A stretch of 62,893 bases of DNA, taken from NCBI GenBank assembly GCA_002382735.1, contig DFZN01000007.1:1-62893 (forward strand). Direction: 5' to 3'. Below are positions 24,867-36,300 of this stretch, piece after piece. A model generated the notes under the pieces. That model saw only the letters and a list, made by a program, of their open reading frames with translations. It was not told the origin of the DNA and did not search any database. Within the stretch, counting starts at the first letter, position 1. Each line of letters begins with the position of its first letter. The translations under genes were made by a program, and so were the position numbers. Source of the stretch: a bacterium UBP11_UBA4055. Lineage in GTDB: Bacteria; UBA4055.

Positions 24867-25743
24867 TTATGTCTGGCCTTTTTATCATTGATATTATTTC
24901 AGCGGCGTTGTACGAACTTCTCGTGAATGGAGATGAATATACATGTTTTATACCGAAAGAAACGGCAGTTTCCCTGAACTTTTCGAACCAATCTTCAGAC
25001 CTGTACTCATAGACTTCTATATTGGACTTTGAAGGTCTGAGATATTGTCCGCATGTAAAGATATCTATTTCCGCTTCTGCAAGATCACCGAGCAATTTCT
25101 TAAGTTGCTCTTCCGTTTCCCCCAGACCGACCATGATTCCCGATTTGGACAGAACATTCCTGTTGTCCTTTTTGATCCCCTTCAAAAATTCCATCGACCG
25201 GGCATAGTCTCCTTCAGGTCTGACAGAAGCGTAAAGCTCGAATACTGTTTCCACATTATGATTGAAGATATCGGGTCCGGCATCAGATACAGTTTTTCTC
25301 GCTTCAGGATCACCCATAAAATCAGGTGTCAGAACTTCTACTGTCGCTCCTGTCAGCTTTTTTATCGCTTCGATCGTTGCCGCAAAATGACCTGCACCGC
25401 CGTCGTCAAGATCGTCTCGTGTAACAGATGTAATAACCGTATGCCGGAGACCCAGTTCCTTGACCATTGCAGCGATATTTTCAGGCTCATTTATATCCAC
25501 TCCGTAAGGTTTTTCGTGCCTGATATTACAAAATCTGCAGTTCCTTGAACATCTGTCCCCGAGTATCATGAAGGTCGCGGTCTTTTTGGTTCCGAAACAT
25601 TCTGAAAGATTAGGGCATCTTGCCTCCTCGCAGACCGTATGAAGATGCTTTCCCCTTAATTCCCTTTTGATATCGAGAACATTGCTGTTATGCCTGAAAT
25701 CAATTTTTATCCAATCAGGCAGATGCTTCTTTGTTCTTTTCAT
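24859..25743 (-). CDS. lipA: Lipoyl synthase
   Basis: About 294 aa from ATG 25743 (MKRTKKHLPDWI, GGAG 9 nt upstream); another ATG at 25758 is possible. This radical-SAM enzyme inserts two sulfurs into octanoyl groups of lipoyl-dependent proteins. The auxiliary cluster motif CEEARCPNLSEC, the SAM cluster CSRNCRFC, and the C-terminal TRSSY serine ligand motif are all intact. It overlaps the 3' end of the hybrid kinase gene and the start of the McsB-like gene, so it is embedded in the operon. Confidence 0.96.
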   Translation of the reverse strand: MKRTKKHLPDWIKIDFRHNSNVLDIKRELRGKHLHTVCEEARCPNLSECFGTKKTATFMILGDRCSRNCRFCNIRHEKPYGVDINEPENIAAMVKELGLRHTVITSVTRDDLDDGGAGHFAATIEAIKKLTGATVEVLTPDFMGDPEARKTVSDAGPDIFNHNVETVFELYASVRPEGDYARSMEFLKGIKKDNRNVLSKSGIMVGLGETEEQLKKLLGDLAEAEIDIFTCGQYLRPSKSNIEVYEYRSEDWFEKFRETAVSFGIKHVYSSPFTRSSYNAAEIISMIKRPDINE

Positions 25744-28336
25744 TATAAACAGCTCCATAAACTTTTTCAGTCAGATCGTAGATCGTATAAGGTTTCTGTA
25801 TGAAGTCAAATGCACCCTCGTCAAGAACCTCCTCGACCCTTCTGTCTCTGGCAAACCCGGATGTCATTATCACTTTCACATTCCTGTTGATCTTTAAGAG
25901 TTCTTTAAATGTTTCCTTCCCGTCGATCTCAGGCATTATCATATCGAGTAAGACCAACAATATCTCTTTATTCATTTGTTTGTAAACCGATATCGCTTCT
26001 CTCCCGTCTGAGGCCGTTGTGACTGAATATCCGGCCTGAGTAAGCATTGATGAAGCAAGCTCTCTCAGAACAGGTTCGTCATCAACGACAAGTATCTTTC
26101 CGGCACCTTTTTTTAGGATTACTGAACTCTCGGCCGTGTCCTTATTTCCGCCGCTTTCGTATTTCGGAAAATAAAGTTTGAATTCGGTGCCTTTACCCGG
26201 AACCGAGTCGATGTCAATGATACCTCCGAACTGCTGGACAATATTGTAGACTATCGTCAGCCCCAGTCCGGTGCCCAGACTCCTATCCTTGGTCGAGAAA
26301 AAGGGCTCATACATCTGTTTTATTACAGAACTGTCCATTCCCACGCCTGTATCCTTTACTGAAATACAGGTATAACGCCTCGGATCATCCGCTTTAATCA
26401 GTCTTACCAGTTCGGTATCGGGAATATCGTCTATGATCCCGATCGTCAGTTTCCCGCCGTAATTCTCATTATCGCTTCTCATTATCGTCATAGCGTGGTT
26501 GGCGTTTATTGCAAGATTAAGGACTACCTGCTCCAATTGAGTAAAATCCGCCAGTATTGAAGAACTGCTCTCAAGATTGACTCCCAGTATCCGAACCCTT
26601 TTGTCAAATGTATTCGAGCATATTTTTATTACCTGCGAAACCACTTCGGACATTCTGACATTCTCCAGCAGAGTGTTCTGCTTTCTTGAAAGAGTGAGCA
26701 GCCTCTGAACTATATCTCCCGCGCGCGCTCCTGACTTCTCCATAATGTCAAGATATTCAGAGAGCTGTCCGGGAGAGATCTCGATCTGTCTGTCGATACG
26801 GTACTTCAAAATCGATACGACTCCGACTATTCCGCTGAGTATATTATTAAAGTCATGAGCTATACCTCCAGCCAAAGTTCCTATAGTTTCCATTTTCTGA
26901 GCCTGTATCAGCTGTTCTTCCTTTTTCTTCAGCTCGGTCAGATCATCGATCCTTATCACACTTCCCTTAACACCGTTCGCTATAAGAGGGAACATATGTA
27001 TATTTATATTCTTCCTTTCACCGTTCTGCAACGGTTCCCTGCTTATTTCAACATGATTTCTTTCGCCAATATATTTAAGCAAATCGTCCTTTAAGAGCTT
27101 GAGGTCCTTTACTGCTTTCCAGACTTCCTCACCCACATAAATACTCTCTTCGGGATCAGTATATTTCTCTGCATTCCTGTTCCACTGGGTTACCTTTCCC
27201 TGATTGTCCACCGCAATAAGGCCCGAAGGCATTGATTCAAATATGTTCAGCAGATATTTCTGCAGATATTTGATCCTTGAAAAACTCCTGCCCAGATTTG
27301 AAGCCATTTTATTGTATTCCTCCGCGAGCCGTCCGATCTCTCCGATGCTGTGAATGTCAAGCGGCTCTATAGGCTGATCCGTGTCGATCTGTTTAGAAAC
27401 ATTTCCGATCCCGACAAGCAGTTCCTCTACCGGCGACACGATCTGGTTCTTTATAAGTACTCCAAGAAGCAGCAGAAGTCCCGCAAATATCCCCATGAGT
27501 ATCATAAAATGTATCTTTGCCGATCTTATGTAATGAACATCTTCGACTAAAGTTATCGCCCCGAGAAAATTTTTTATAAAATTCTCAGGCTTGAACAAAT
27601 AGATCTTTCTCTGTGCGGAAGCCATATAGCAGTCGGACACCTGACCGAGACTGAAGGAATTTGAATTAATTTCGATGCCGTTGCCTTTAACCGGTTTTCC
27701 GTAACTGTCGTAAACAGTCGTAAATATACTGTTAAGTACGAGATTTTTTTCCTCCATGAGTGTAAAATCAAAGCCGAGGCTTTTCCCGACTTCATAGATA
27801 TTATAATTGTCGATCTCTTTGCTAAGCTCAATATAATATTCCCCGTCATCAACAGTAACCGGAACCGATACAGATACCACGAATTTATTATTCCTGAAAC
27901 TGATCGCCGGAGCATTAAAATCTTTCAGACAGGGTATTTTGGGGTCGTCCTTTATTTTTTCAGAATAGAAAAACTCGGTTTGACCTGACCTGTCAGCAAC
28001 CTTGAAACTGTCAAAATTGTAATTGGACCTAAGAAAATTCATAAGCCCCGATCCGTCACTCTTCTTTTCTAATACAGGTCTGAGCTCACGGTAAAATCTA
28101 TGATCGTCTCTTACCCTTACCGAATTTGCTGAGGCTATATCTGAATTGTGGGTGAATATAGTGTTTATAAAGCTGACTCCTGATTCAAGTGTCCTCCGGA
28201 TATTATCATTGTGATTCTCGGTAATCAGATCGTAAACGAAATACTCTACTACGCCGATAGGAAGAAAAACTATCAGTATAAAAAGGAAAACAAGCCTGTA
28301 AAACAATTTACTCCTGATCATATCTGCCACAGTCAA
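25715..28336 (-). CDS. Hybrid sensor histidine kinase/response regulator
   Basis: 873 aa. Order: TM1 (about 13-32), periplasmic sensor (about 33-275), TM2 (about 277-297), HAMP (about 298-350), PAS (about 365-480), HisKA with GGIAHDFNN phosphoacceptor His, HATPase_c with DTGVGM and GTGLGLTIV, and a C-terminal receiver (KILVVDDEP, LLDMIMPEIDG, KPYT). The HDFNN box marks the NtrB-like class common among hybrid kinases. No output regulator is adjacent, so phosphotransfer is likely to an unlinked partner. It lies between the 5'-nucleotidase-like lipoprotein and lipA. Confidence 0.93.
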   Translation of the reverse strand: MTVADMIRSKLFYRLVFLFILIVFLPIGVVEYFVYDLITENHNDNIRRTLESGVSFINTIFTHNSDIASANSVRVRDDHRFYRELRPVLEKKSDGSGLMNFLRSNYNFDSFKVADRSGQTEFFYSEKIKDDPKIPCLKDFNAPAISFRNNKFVVSVSVPVTVDDGEYYIELSKEIDNYNIYEVGKSLGFDFTLMEEKNLVLNSIFTTVYDSYGKPVKGNGIEINSNSFSLGQVSDCYMASAQRKIYLFKPENFIKNFLGAITLVEDVHYIRSAKIHFMILMGIFAGLLLLLGVLIKNQIVSPVEELLVGIGNVSKQIDTDQPIEPLDIHSIGEIGRLAEEYNKMASNLGRSFSRIKYLQKYLLNIFESMPSGLIAVDNQGKVTQWNRNAEKYTDPEESIYVGEEVWKAVKDLKLLKDDLLKYIGERNHVEISREPLQNGERKNINIHMFPLIANGVKGSVIRIDDLTELKKKEEQLIQAQKMETIGTLAGGIAHDFNNILSGIVGVVSILKYRIDRQIEISPGQLSEYLDIMEKSGARAGDIVQRLLTLSRKQNTLLENVRMSEVVSQVIKICSNTFDKRVRILGVNLESSSSILADFTQLEQVVLNLAINANHAMTIMRSDNENYGGKLTIGIIDDIPDTELVRLIKADDPRRYTCISVKDTGVGMDSSVIKQMYEPFFSTKDRSLGTGLGLTIVYNIVQQFGGIIDIDSVPGKGTEFKLYFPKYESGGNKDTAESSVILKKGAGKILVVDDEPVLRELASSMLTQAGYSVTTASDGREAISVYKQMNKEILLVLLDMIMPEIDGKETFKELLKINRNVKVIMTSGFARDRRVEEVLDEGAFDFIQKPYTIYDLTEKVYGAVYNEKNKEASA

Positions 28337-28350
28337 ATCATATCCTCCGG

Positions 28351-29871
28351 TTATAGTTTTGAAACATCGGTGATCCTGCTGTTCTCACCTCTTCTTATAG
28401 ATCCTCTTGACAATATGTGATCCTTAATTATCTCTCTCATCTGCTTCTGATACACTTTTTCAAGTTCAACGCCCATATCGAGAAATTCATTATATGAATC
28501 TCCGCCCTGATATATATAATCGGTTAAGGATACAGTGTAAATACGCTTCCTGTCAAGAGGTTTTCCGTTAATTTTGATACTGTCTGACAGCACGCGGTCT
28601 CCTGCTTTTCTGGAAGAATCGAATGTAAAGCTTATTCCTGACACCTGCAGAAAACTTTTACTCATCTTCAACGAACACGAACTCTCGAGGATCGCCCTGA
28701 TCTGTTCTCCGCTCATTCTTACCGACACTATGTTGCCTTCATAAGGCATAATATTATAAAGGTCTCCGAGTGTCACAGGCCCTTTTTCAAAACCTTTTCT
28801 TACCTTTCCGCTGTTCATAAAAAATATTTCTGTCCCGGTATATTCTCTCATAATATCCGATACTAAGTTGCCGAGGGGAGTCTCAACTGAGAATTTATCT
28901 CCCTGAGCATGCGGAATATCATCAGCAGCCGTACCTAAAACTTTTCCGGTCAGCGCTTCGATCATATTATTTATTTCAGCCATTTGAGAAGACAGCTCTT
29001 TGTCAGGCAATATCCTGATCGAATTGACAGAATGATTTTCAACATTGGATATTTTGTTTTTTTCGATCTCGAAAGATACAAGCTCTGCACCGTTTATTCC
29101 GCAGACCTGAACCGGCTTCTTACCCTGAAGCGAGCAGCTCCTGTTATCTTCGGTCGTGGTCAGAAAAAGGCTGATATCACGGAGGGAAAACAGTCTGTCA
29201 GCCTCAGAAGCGGTAAGATTAGATCCCGAACTTTCACCGCAGTTATAATCTCCTGCAACAATGATATTCTCCACACCCATTTTTTTTAACTCATCGGTAT
29301 ATCTGCCGACCGCATCGGCCGGATCAAGTATCGCGATCTCGTTCACATCTTTATCGAGATTAGCCTTAATGACCTTGCCGGTGCTTATTCCTATCACAGC
29401 GCTTTTACCGTCTTTGAGTATGATAAACGGCTTAATAAAATCAATCCTCGAAGAATCTTTATTTACAAGATTCGCGGAGATGAAAGGGAATTTCGCCTGT
29501 TTTGACAGATTTGAAAGCTCTTCATAACCGAAATAGAATTCCCGGTGACCTACGATCAGACAGCTGAAGTTCAGTATATTCATCAGGTCAATAACAGATC
29601 TTCCCGTAGTCAGATAAGCTTCTCTTGTTCCGTAGATAAAGTTCGAATTCCCGATTATGTCTGTTTTAAGCCTGTTGTTCTTGTTGATCTCTTTAATCTT
29701 GGAAGATATAAGACTGAATCCTCCGTATTTAACAGAATCTTTATCTATGGGAAAAATATTCCCGTTCAGTGAGCTTACTGAGACCACAACAAGCTTTTCA
29801 CTGCTTCCGGAACAGGATATCATTGCGGTCAGAGCGAATACGATCATGAAAATACAGTAAATCCTTTTCAT
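28351..29871 (-). CDS. UshA/5'-nucleotidase-like lipoprotein with degenerate metal site
   Basis: 506 aa with a lipoprotein signal (LTAMISC). The C-terminal 5_nucleotid_C domain is well preserved (VETPLGNLVSDIMREYTG, NSGKVRKGFEKGPVTLGDLYNIMPY). The N-terminal metallophosphatase half has lost its ligands: the NDxHG motif is replaced by SSLNGNI, and GNHEFDYG has become GHREFYFG. It therefore probably binds rather than hydrolyses nucleotides, or is a surface or regulatory protein. It sits 15 bp after the DUF4175-like gene and 14 bp before the hybrid kinase. Confidence 0.82.
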   Translation of the reverse strand: MKRIYCIFMIVFALTAMISCSGSSEKLVVVSVSSLNGNIFPIDKDSVKYGGFSLISSKIKEINKNNRLKTDIIGNSNFIYGTREAYLTTGRSVIDLMNILNFSCLIVGHREFYFGYEELSNLSKQAKFPFISANLVNKDSSRIDFIKPFIILKDGKSAVIGISTGKVIKANLDKDVNEIAILDPADAVGRYTDELKKMGVENIIVAGDYNCGESSGSNLTASEADRLFSLRDISLFLTTTEDNRSCSLQGKKPVQVCGINGAELVSFEIEKNKISNVENHSVNSIRILPDKELSSQMAEINNMIEALTGKVLGTAADDIPHAQGDKFSVETPLGNLVSDIMREYTGTEIFFMNSGKVRKGFEKGPVTLGDLYNIMPYEGNIVSVRMSGEQIRAILESSCSLKMSKSFLQVSGISFTFDSSRKAGDRVLSDSIKINGKPLDRKRIYTVSLTDYIYQGGDSYNEFLDMGVELEKVYQKQMREIIKDHILSRGSIRRGENSRITDVSKL

Positions 29872-29886
29872 AACAACCTCCGTTTT

Positions 29887-32800
29887 TTAGTTTTCAAGTT
29901 GCCTGAAATATTTTTTTATTTTTATCTTATACTCGTTGGAGTAACCGTCTTTTAGAGTCCTTATCAGCATTTCCCTTAGATCATTTTCATTTTTAATATT
30001 TATATTCCCCGGATCAGAAGCTCTCAGGTCTCCGGTCCGGCTTTCTCTTTTGTTGTCCAGCTTTTCTCTTTTCAGCGATTCGACAGCGTCAAGCAGTTTT
30101 TCCAGAACCTGATCCTGCTTTGAAAGGAGAGATTCATCCAGCTTTTTGTCCTTAAGCTGATCTTCTATCTCTTTCATGTCTGAACTTATGTTGCCTAATT
30201 TCTTCCCCAGCCCGCTGCCCTGAGCAGTGGGAGTTCCGTTCTCTCCGGAGACCGGTGTCCCTGAATTTCCTCTTGCGCCGCTGTTTCCGGGCGAACCGCT
30301 TCCCGCATTCCCCTGCTGACCTTCGATCCCGTCACCGGGAGATCCTTCGCTTCCGGGCTCACCCTGCTCACCCGGACTTTTCATTCCTGACTGCATCTTC
30401 ATGAGAGCATCGTATAGTTGAGCCTGTTCCTGCGCCAGCCTGTTCATCATTTCCTGCATCTGCGACATTCCCATGCCCTGAGAGGAAGACATCGACTGTG
30501 ATGTATTGCTGTTAAGTTCAGCCTGTTTTCTGGCAAGTTCCTCCATTTTCTTCAGCATCTCTTCAAGCCCTGACGGCGATCCCGCCGATCCTAACTCTTC
30601 AACGGCTTTGTTCAGCATCAATGCGAGATCGTTAATATTACCCATAAGACCCGCATTCCTTTCATAGGTGAAAGAAAACTGCCTGTTGTTGAAAATCAAG
30701 GATGTGCTGCGGAAAAGTTCTTCTATTCTGCCGATCTGAGCTATAACGGCTTTATCTATGAAAAAAGTTCTCTTGGATATTTCAAATATCTTAACTGCGG
30801 CACTCTCCAGCGACGATCCTATCCTTGCATAATCTCGAATTAACTTAGGGGCATGCCCGGAATCTGAAGGAATGTCTTTAGAGAAATTCTTTATATTTTC
30901 CAGCTCATCCGATACAGCTATCAAGTCGGAAATCACAGAATTAAGTTCTTTTGCTAACTCTTCTTTCTCCTTGTCCATCATTTTTTTCTTAATTCCCGCA
31001 ATATCTTCCTTAATGTCCAGCAATTTGGATGAAATCTCATTTCCGGTTTTTTTAGCTTTTCCTAATTTTGAAGAAGACATCTGAGACTGGATTTCTGAAA
31101 AATCCTTTTCAAGATCAAGATCTTCCGCTTTCTGTTTCACGCTGTCAATTCCCAAACCTTCCATACTCGCAGATGAAGACTCAAGTTCCTTTTTGAAGAA
31201 TTCGAAAGTCTTCTCGACAGATCCTTCTTTTCTTAACATTTCGGGGACGGAAGATTCAGATAAGTCTGAATTTACCTTATTTTGTTCGGATATCATGAGA
31301 TCGAGCTGCTTTAAAAGTTTATCCAGAAGGTATTCGTTCTTTATCTGCTCCAGTATTTCGATCGTCTTTTCAAGATCGTTCTTGAACTTCTGCTGATTTT
31401 TTTCAAAATCCTTCAGAAGTTCTGCGTATGAACCTTTATCGAATTTCTCCTCATTTGAAAGTTCGGAAAGGCCTTTAAGCTTTTCTTTGATCTCCTTTGA
31501 GAATATTTCATCAACGAGCTGCTGCAGCTTCATATACTTTTTCATTGTTTCATCACTCAGAACAGAATTTTCATCAAGCATAGATATATTCTTTTCTATC
31601 TCTGATTCAAGATCCTCAAGGTTCCTGTTCATCTTTTCCTGTTCCTGAAGTATCTGATCCAGCCTGTTTTTGTCTTCCCAGTTCAGTTCCCTGTTCTTTT
31701 TTAATTTCTCGGATATTTCATCGATCGATTCAAGAATATCTTTACTCCTTTCGAGTTCTGAATTTATTATTTTATCCTGTTCTTCGTAGTTCTTTTCCGT
31801 TTTGGTAAGCAGCTGCTCTATTGAGGGAAGTATCACAGTTCTTACCTGTGAATCTGTGTATTTAGGGCCGGAGATATCGTCGTTGTCAAATATTCTCAGG
31901 AAAAGTTCCACCTTATCTTCCGGCAGTAAATTCAGCCCGCTGCACGACTCGTAACTGTTTACTACCGAAAGGCCGTCTTTTTCTCCCGCATTTTCAAGCC
32001 TTCTGACAACATAATCCGACTTTTCTGTTCTGCCGGTGAACCTGTTGAAAGATACTTTTCTCATGTGAAGCTGTATCCCGCTTACCTCGAAATCGTCTGT
32101 CCCGGTAGCGAAAACAGGAATATACATATCCTCTTTTAAAAGCATTCCTTCTTCGGGATATATCAGATTGACGAACGGGTATTCATCGTTCAATACCTCA
32201 AGCTTATGAATAACCGGAGACAAATTAGTAAGCGTATTCCCTTCTGAAGTACTCCTGTAAAGAGAAAAATGGAATTCGGATCTTGAGTTAAGACGGATTT
32301 TAGAAGAAAACTCCGTTTCCGATTCCTTTTCCATTGAAATGCTTTTACCGTCCCTGAAAACGATTTTTACCGAATCGGCTCCCAGAGGGTCTGAACTTAG
32401 ATCCAGACTTAATATGGAGCCCTTGTACCCTGTAATTTCGGTGAATGATCTGTCGTATTCTTTCATTTCAAGCTTTGTATATGCAGGCGGCTTCAATGCT
32501 GCGGTAAGCTTTTCTGCATAAGGCCTTTTCAAAACTACGACTCTGCATGTGTCTGACCTAGTCTCTTCCGATTCAAAAAAACAGATAAGATCATTAACTG
32601 CCGGCTCTCTGAAAACGAATCTGTCACTGCCGTCATTTGCGATTATAGAAGAGAGTTCGCTGCCGCTTTGCAGTATTATTTTCTTAAAAGTCAGAATTTC
32701 AGGGACCGATCCCGAAGAACTGCATATGATCTCCAGAGTATCAGATTCAGGTACGAACAATTCCGTTTTACCGATATGAAGCGAATGACTTGGAGGCAGT

Positions 32801-33372
32801 GAGAAATCACTTTCGTATTTCAGTATTCGATCGAAAGCAGAACCTGCCGGACCTGAAATTAAAATTAAAGAAAACAAAATGAACGAAATAAATAACCTTT
32901 TATACTCACTTACATGGCCTTTAATGTCAAAAAATCCGGGAGTTTTATCATTTGCTCTGAAATGTCCGTAAATATCTTCAACTGCCGCCGCAGCGATATC
33001 GTTTTTATGTTCTATCCTGACAAGATCATAGAGCATGAGCAGCTTCAAATCCGCGTAATTCTTATCTATTTCCGATATTACAGATCTTTTTCGATAAGTA
33101 TAATTTCTGTAATAACTAACGGCAGTTTTTATTGAAGCGGCTATGAAGGCTGAAAGCGATGCCATGAAAATAAAAAACAGTATTTTCCTTCCCGGGGTAT
33201 CAAATCTATAGCTGATCTCTACAATTACAATGAGCGCAGTGAAAGATGACAACATCAATAAGTACAGAGAAATATCTCTGAAAAATCTGCTGACACATTT
33301 CTTGAGTGCCATTCCGGAAAGTTTCCGGTCGCAGGTTCTCAGTATGTCCTTTTCCCAGTGATCATTCTTCAT
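29887..33372 (-). CDS. DUF4175-like giant membrane protein with collagen-like segment
   Basis: About 1161 aa from ATG 33372 (MKNDHWEK, overlapping the kinase stop by 11 bp); an upstream start at 33408 is possible. Two N-terminal TM segments and a third near 165-185 are followed by an extracytoplasmic beta-rich region (about 190-540), a coiled-coil region (about 540-900), a Gln/Met-rich helix, and near the C-terminus about 55 residues of irregular Gly-X-Y repeats (GEQGEPGSEGSPGDG). This layout resembles DUF4175/TIGR02302-type proteins of FCB and alpha-proteobacteria, whose function is unknown. It is directly downstream of a kinase-ATPase-TPR regulator. Confidence 0.7.
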   Translation of the reverse strand: MKNDHWEKDILRTCDRKLSGMALKKCVSRFFRDISLYLLMLSSFTALIVIVEISYRFDTPGRKILFFIFMASLSAFIAASIKTAVSYYRNYTYRKRSVISEIDKNYADLKLLMLYDLVRIEHKNDIAAAAVEDIYGHFRANDKTPGFFDIKGHVSEYKRLFISFILFSLILISGPAGSAFDRILKYESDFSLPPSHSLHIGKTELFVPESDTLEIICSSSGSVPEILTFKKIILQSGSELSSIIANDGSDRFVFREPAVNDLICFFESEETRSDTCRVVVLKRPYAEKLTAALKPPAYTKLEMKEYDRSFTEITGYKGSILSLDLSSDPLGADSVKIVFRDGKSISMEKESETEFSSKIRLNSRSEFHFSLYRSTSEGNTLTNLSPVIHKLEVLNDEYPFVNLIYPEEGMLLKEDMYIPVFATGTDDFEVSGIQLHMRKVSFNRFTGRTEKSDYVVRRLENAGEKDGLSVVNSYESCSGLNLLPEDKVELFLRIFDNDDISGPKYTDSQVRTVILPSIEQLLTKTEKNYEEQDKIINSELERSKDILESIDEISEKLKKNRELNWEDKNRLDQILQEQEKMNRNLEDLESEIEKNISMLDENSVLSDETMKKYMKLQQLVDEIFSKEIKEKLKGLSELSNEEKFDKGSYAELLKDFEKNQQKFKNDLEKTIEILEQIKNEYLLDKLLKQLDLMISEQNKVNSDLSESSVPEMLRKEGSVEKTFEFFKKELESSSASMEGLGIDSVKQKAEDLDLEKDFSEIQSQMSSSKLGKAKKTGNEISSKLLDIKEDIAGIKKKMMDKEKEELAKELNSVISDLIAVSDELENIKNFSKDIPSDSGHAPKLIRDYARIGSSLESAAVKIFEISKRTFFIDKAVIAQIGRIEELFRSTSLIFNNRQFSFTYERNAGLMGNINDLALMLNKAVEELGSAGSPSGLEEMLKKMEELARKQAELNSNTSQSMSSSQGMGMSQMQEMMNRLAQEQAQLYDALMKMQSGMKSPGEQGEPGSEGSPGDGIEGQQGNAGSGSPGNSGARGNSGTPVSGENGTPTAQGSGLGKKLGNISSDMKEIEDQLKDKKLDESLLSKQDQVLEKLLDAVESLKREKLDNKRESRTGDLRASDPGNINIKNENDLREMLIRTLKDGYSNEYKIKIKKYFRQLEN

Positions 33373-36300
33373 GCCTGTCTTCCTGCTGTTTGCCCTCGAT
33401 CTTTTCAATTACTTCGATACAGTATTTGTATTCCGGATAATTCGTCGAAAGTTTCTCGAATTCTTTTTTTGCCGATCTGAAACACCCGACAGCCCTGTAA
33501 TTCTGCTCTGAATCAAGATACACCTTCCCCAGATTAAAATTCACGACCGCTTTATAGAACGGAAGTTCATGATTGCCGAGAAACTGAATAATATTGGACA
33601 TGTCTTTTATCCCGTTGTCAAGATCCCCTGCATAGCATCTTATCTTATTATAGAGGATAAGCAATTTGAAGTTAAGTATCTTCTCGTTCTCGAGCAACTG
33701 ACTGTTCTGAAAATACAGAGCGTAAGCTTCCCCTATGCAGCCCATTGTTTTATTGATATCCTTCATTTTCTCGTAAACAAGCGTCAGAACAATTCTGTAA
33801 CTGATCCTCACTTTGAGGTCCATGAATTCATCAACCGTCTTTTTTATTTTGAGAAGAGATTTCAATGCCTTCTTGTATTTACCCGTCCATATATTTATCA
33901 GGCTTTCGCAGATCGAGTATGCTACGATGTAGTGTATGTTCCCTCTGCTGTAATATTGTTTTGATATGTCAAGCATCTTCTGGGCTTCTGAGATCTTCTG
34001 CTGCCTGATAAGTATCTTGCATTTGAGGAATATTGACTCTGTCAATTTAACATTTCTTTTTAGAAGCGATCTGATGTCTATTGATTTGTCGATGCTCTGT
34101 ATAGCCGGTTCAAGCTTTCCTGTAGTATAATAATAGACCGCCCTTCCGTAATATATGTCGCTAGTGAGATCCGCTATGCTGATATCTTCAGGTTTTTCAA
34201 CTCCGCAGTTTATGAGGCTTATCGCATCATTGAAATTCATGCTGTTCATCTTTGACTCTGACAGCCTTTGTGAAGACTGAACTTCGAATGAAATGTTATT
34301 TTCATCCTTTGCAAGAGTATTACATTCGGCATAATACTTGATCGCGTTATCTCTGTCCATCAGTCTGTGGTAAATATCACCGAGGCTCAGGTATCCTTCC
34401 AGTATATCTTCAGATTCGTTGTATTTTTTAAAAGTCTCAAAGTATGTATTCATATCATTAAGCACATTATTAAGTCTCCCCTGGATCATCCTTATCCGGC
34501 AGATCTTGAAAACCGTTCTTGCTTCAAGAAGGTCCCTTTTCCCTTTCCTGTATATAGTAAGGGCTTTGTTAAGATAGCGTAAAGCTTTTGAGTAAACTCC
34601 TTCGTTGCTGTTATAATCCGCAAGCCATACAAGATATGCAGCCTTGACTTCCTTTGGATAGCTGTTCCTTATTTTGAAAGAAATGAGCCATTTTCTTGTT
34701 GTATCGAGATAATCGTACCTTCCTGCTTTTGACGAACAGTCGTATTTTATCAGCTGTATTTTAAGTTTGTTGATCTCTGTCATCTCATGAGGCTCATCTT
34801 CGAATTTAACGAGCTGGTCAAGAACGGCGTCGTAGTTACCCAGGTCCGACTGATGCTGGATCATCGTAAGGAAAGTATTGACCTTCTTTACAGGGTCTGT
34901 TTTCTCGTCGATCGCACCGTATAGTCTTTTCAGGTTCGTGACCGCGAATTCAAGGTTGTTCTCCTCGATCGACTTGTTCACCGACTTTTCAAGAAGTTCG
35001 ATCGCCTTGTCTTTTCTGTCGGTTCTGATATAATAATCTGTAAGAGCATAAATGTTATCGGAAGTAACACCCTGTTTTTCCTCAATAAGCTCAGCAGTTG
35101 TCTTGCTCCATAAGGCATAATCGTCCTTTTTAAAATCTTTTATCACTGCATTCGAAAAAAGCTTCTTGGCGAGATAATATCTGTATCCGTCATAATATTT
35201 GATTTTTTCCACCACTTCCGAATCTGTAAGTTTATGAAGAAATTTTAAAACTATCTGGTTATTGATCATCGTGACTCTGGATATTATATCCAGCATATTC
35301 ATTGTAGCCGGTCTGCCGAGAATTATAAGCTCTTTCACAATGGCCTGTTCAATGTTTGAAAATCTTTTAAAATTGTTGTATGTTATATCTCTCAGTCCCA
35401 CTGTAACATCGGTCATAAATGACGGATTCAGCGACCATTTCATCTTCGATCTGCTGAGGTAATTATTGTTGAACAGATATATCAGAAGCTCGTTGATATA
35501 ATACGGGATACCCCCCGTGAACCTGTGTATAAAGCTTATTATCTCATCGGGAATATTTTCTTCCATGAGCATCTGAGTTATGTATTCCTTGGTTTCCAGA
35601 ACATTCAGGTTATTGATCTCGAGCTTGTGAATGTTGTCCCTTAACCTTTTAAGCGTTATCTTCTGATATGATTTCAGGTTCTCTGTCTGAACAGTTAGAA
35701 CAATCATGAATGTCATGCCTTTTTCAGGGCTTCTTCTCATCTCTTTTGTCAGAACTTCAAGAAGGTTGATCGACGAAGAGTTGGCATTGTCAAAATCTTT
35801 TAGTTCGAGCACGAATCTGCTTTTTGTCGAGAGGGAGCAGAAAAAATCCGATATCGCATCTATTTCTTCAATATTTCTTATCTTCGCTAAGCCGGAATCA
35901 TCAGCTTTAACACTGTAATCCCCATTATTGTCAAATATGAATCTCAGTCCCGGATACTGATCGGGGTTGAGTTTATAGACCCTAAACATTTCCTGTATGA
36001 TGATCTCAAAAGCCTGATATTTTGTTTCGTCGCCGCGTACGAAATTGGCTGTAAAATAATCAATATTCTCGTTGAGCTGTATAAGATACTTGTATTCTCT
36101 CAAGATCGAGGATTTTCCCATACCGTACCTTCCGATAAGGAAAACAGGTTTGTTGTCGTAAAAAACTTTTTCTTCGAATACCTTTGATGCGTTCGTAAGA
36201 AGAACGCCAAGCTCTCTTTTCCTTCCGATAAGCTTCCCTGAAGAAATATATGACCTTATACCCAGCCCTGTGAAAAGGAACTGAACTGAGTTTTTTTTCT

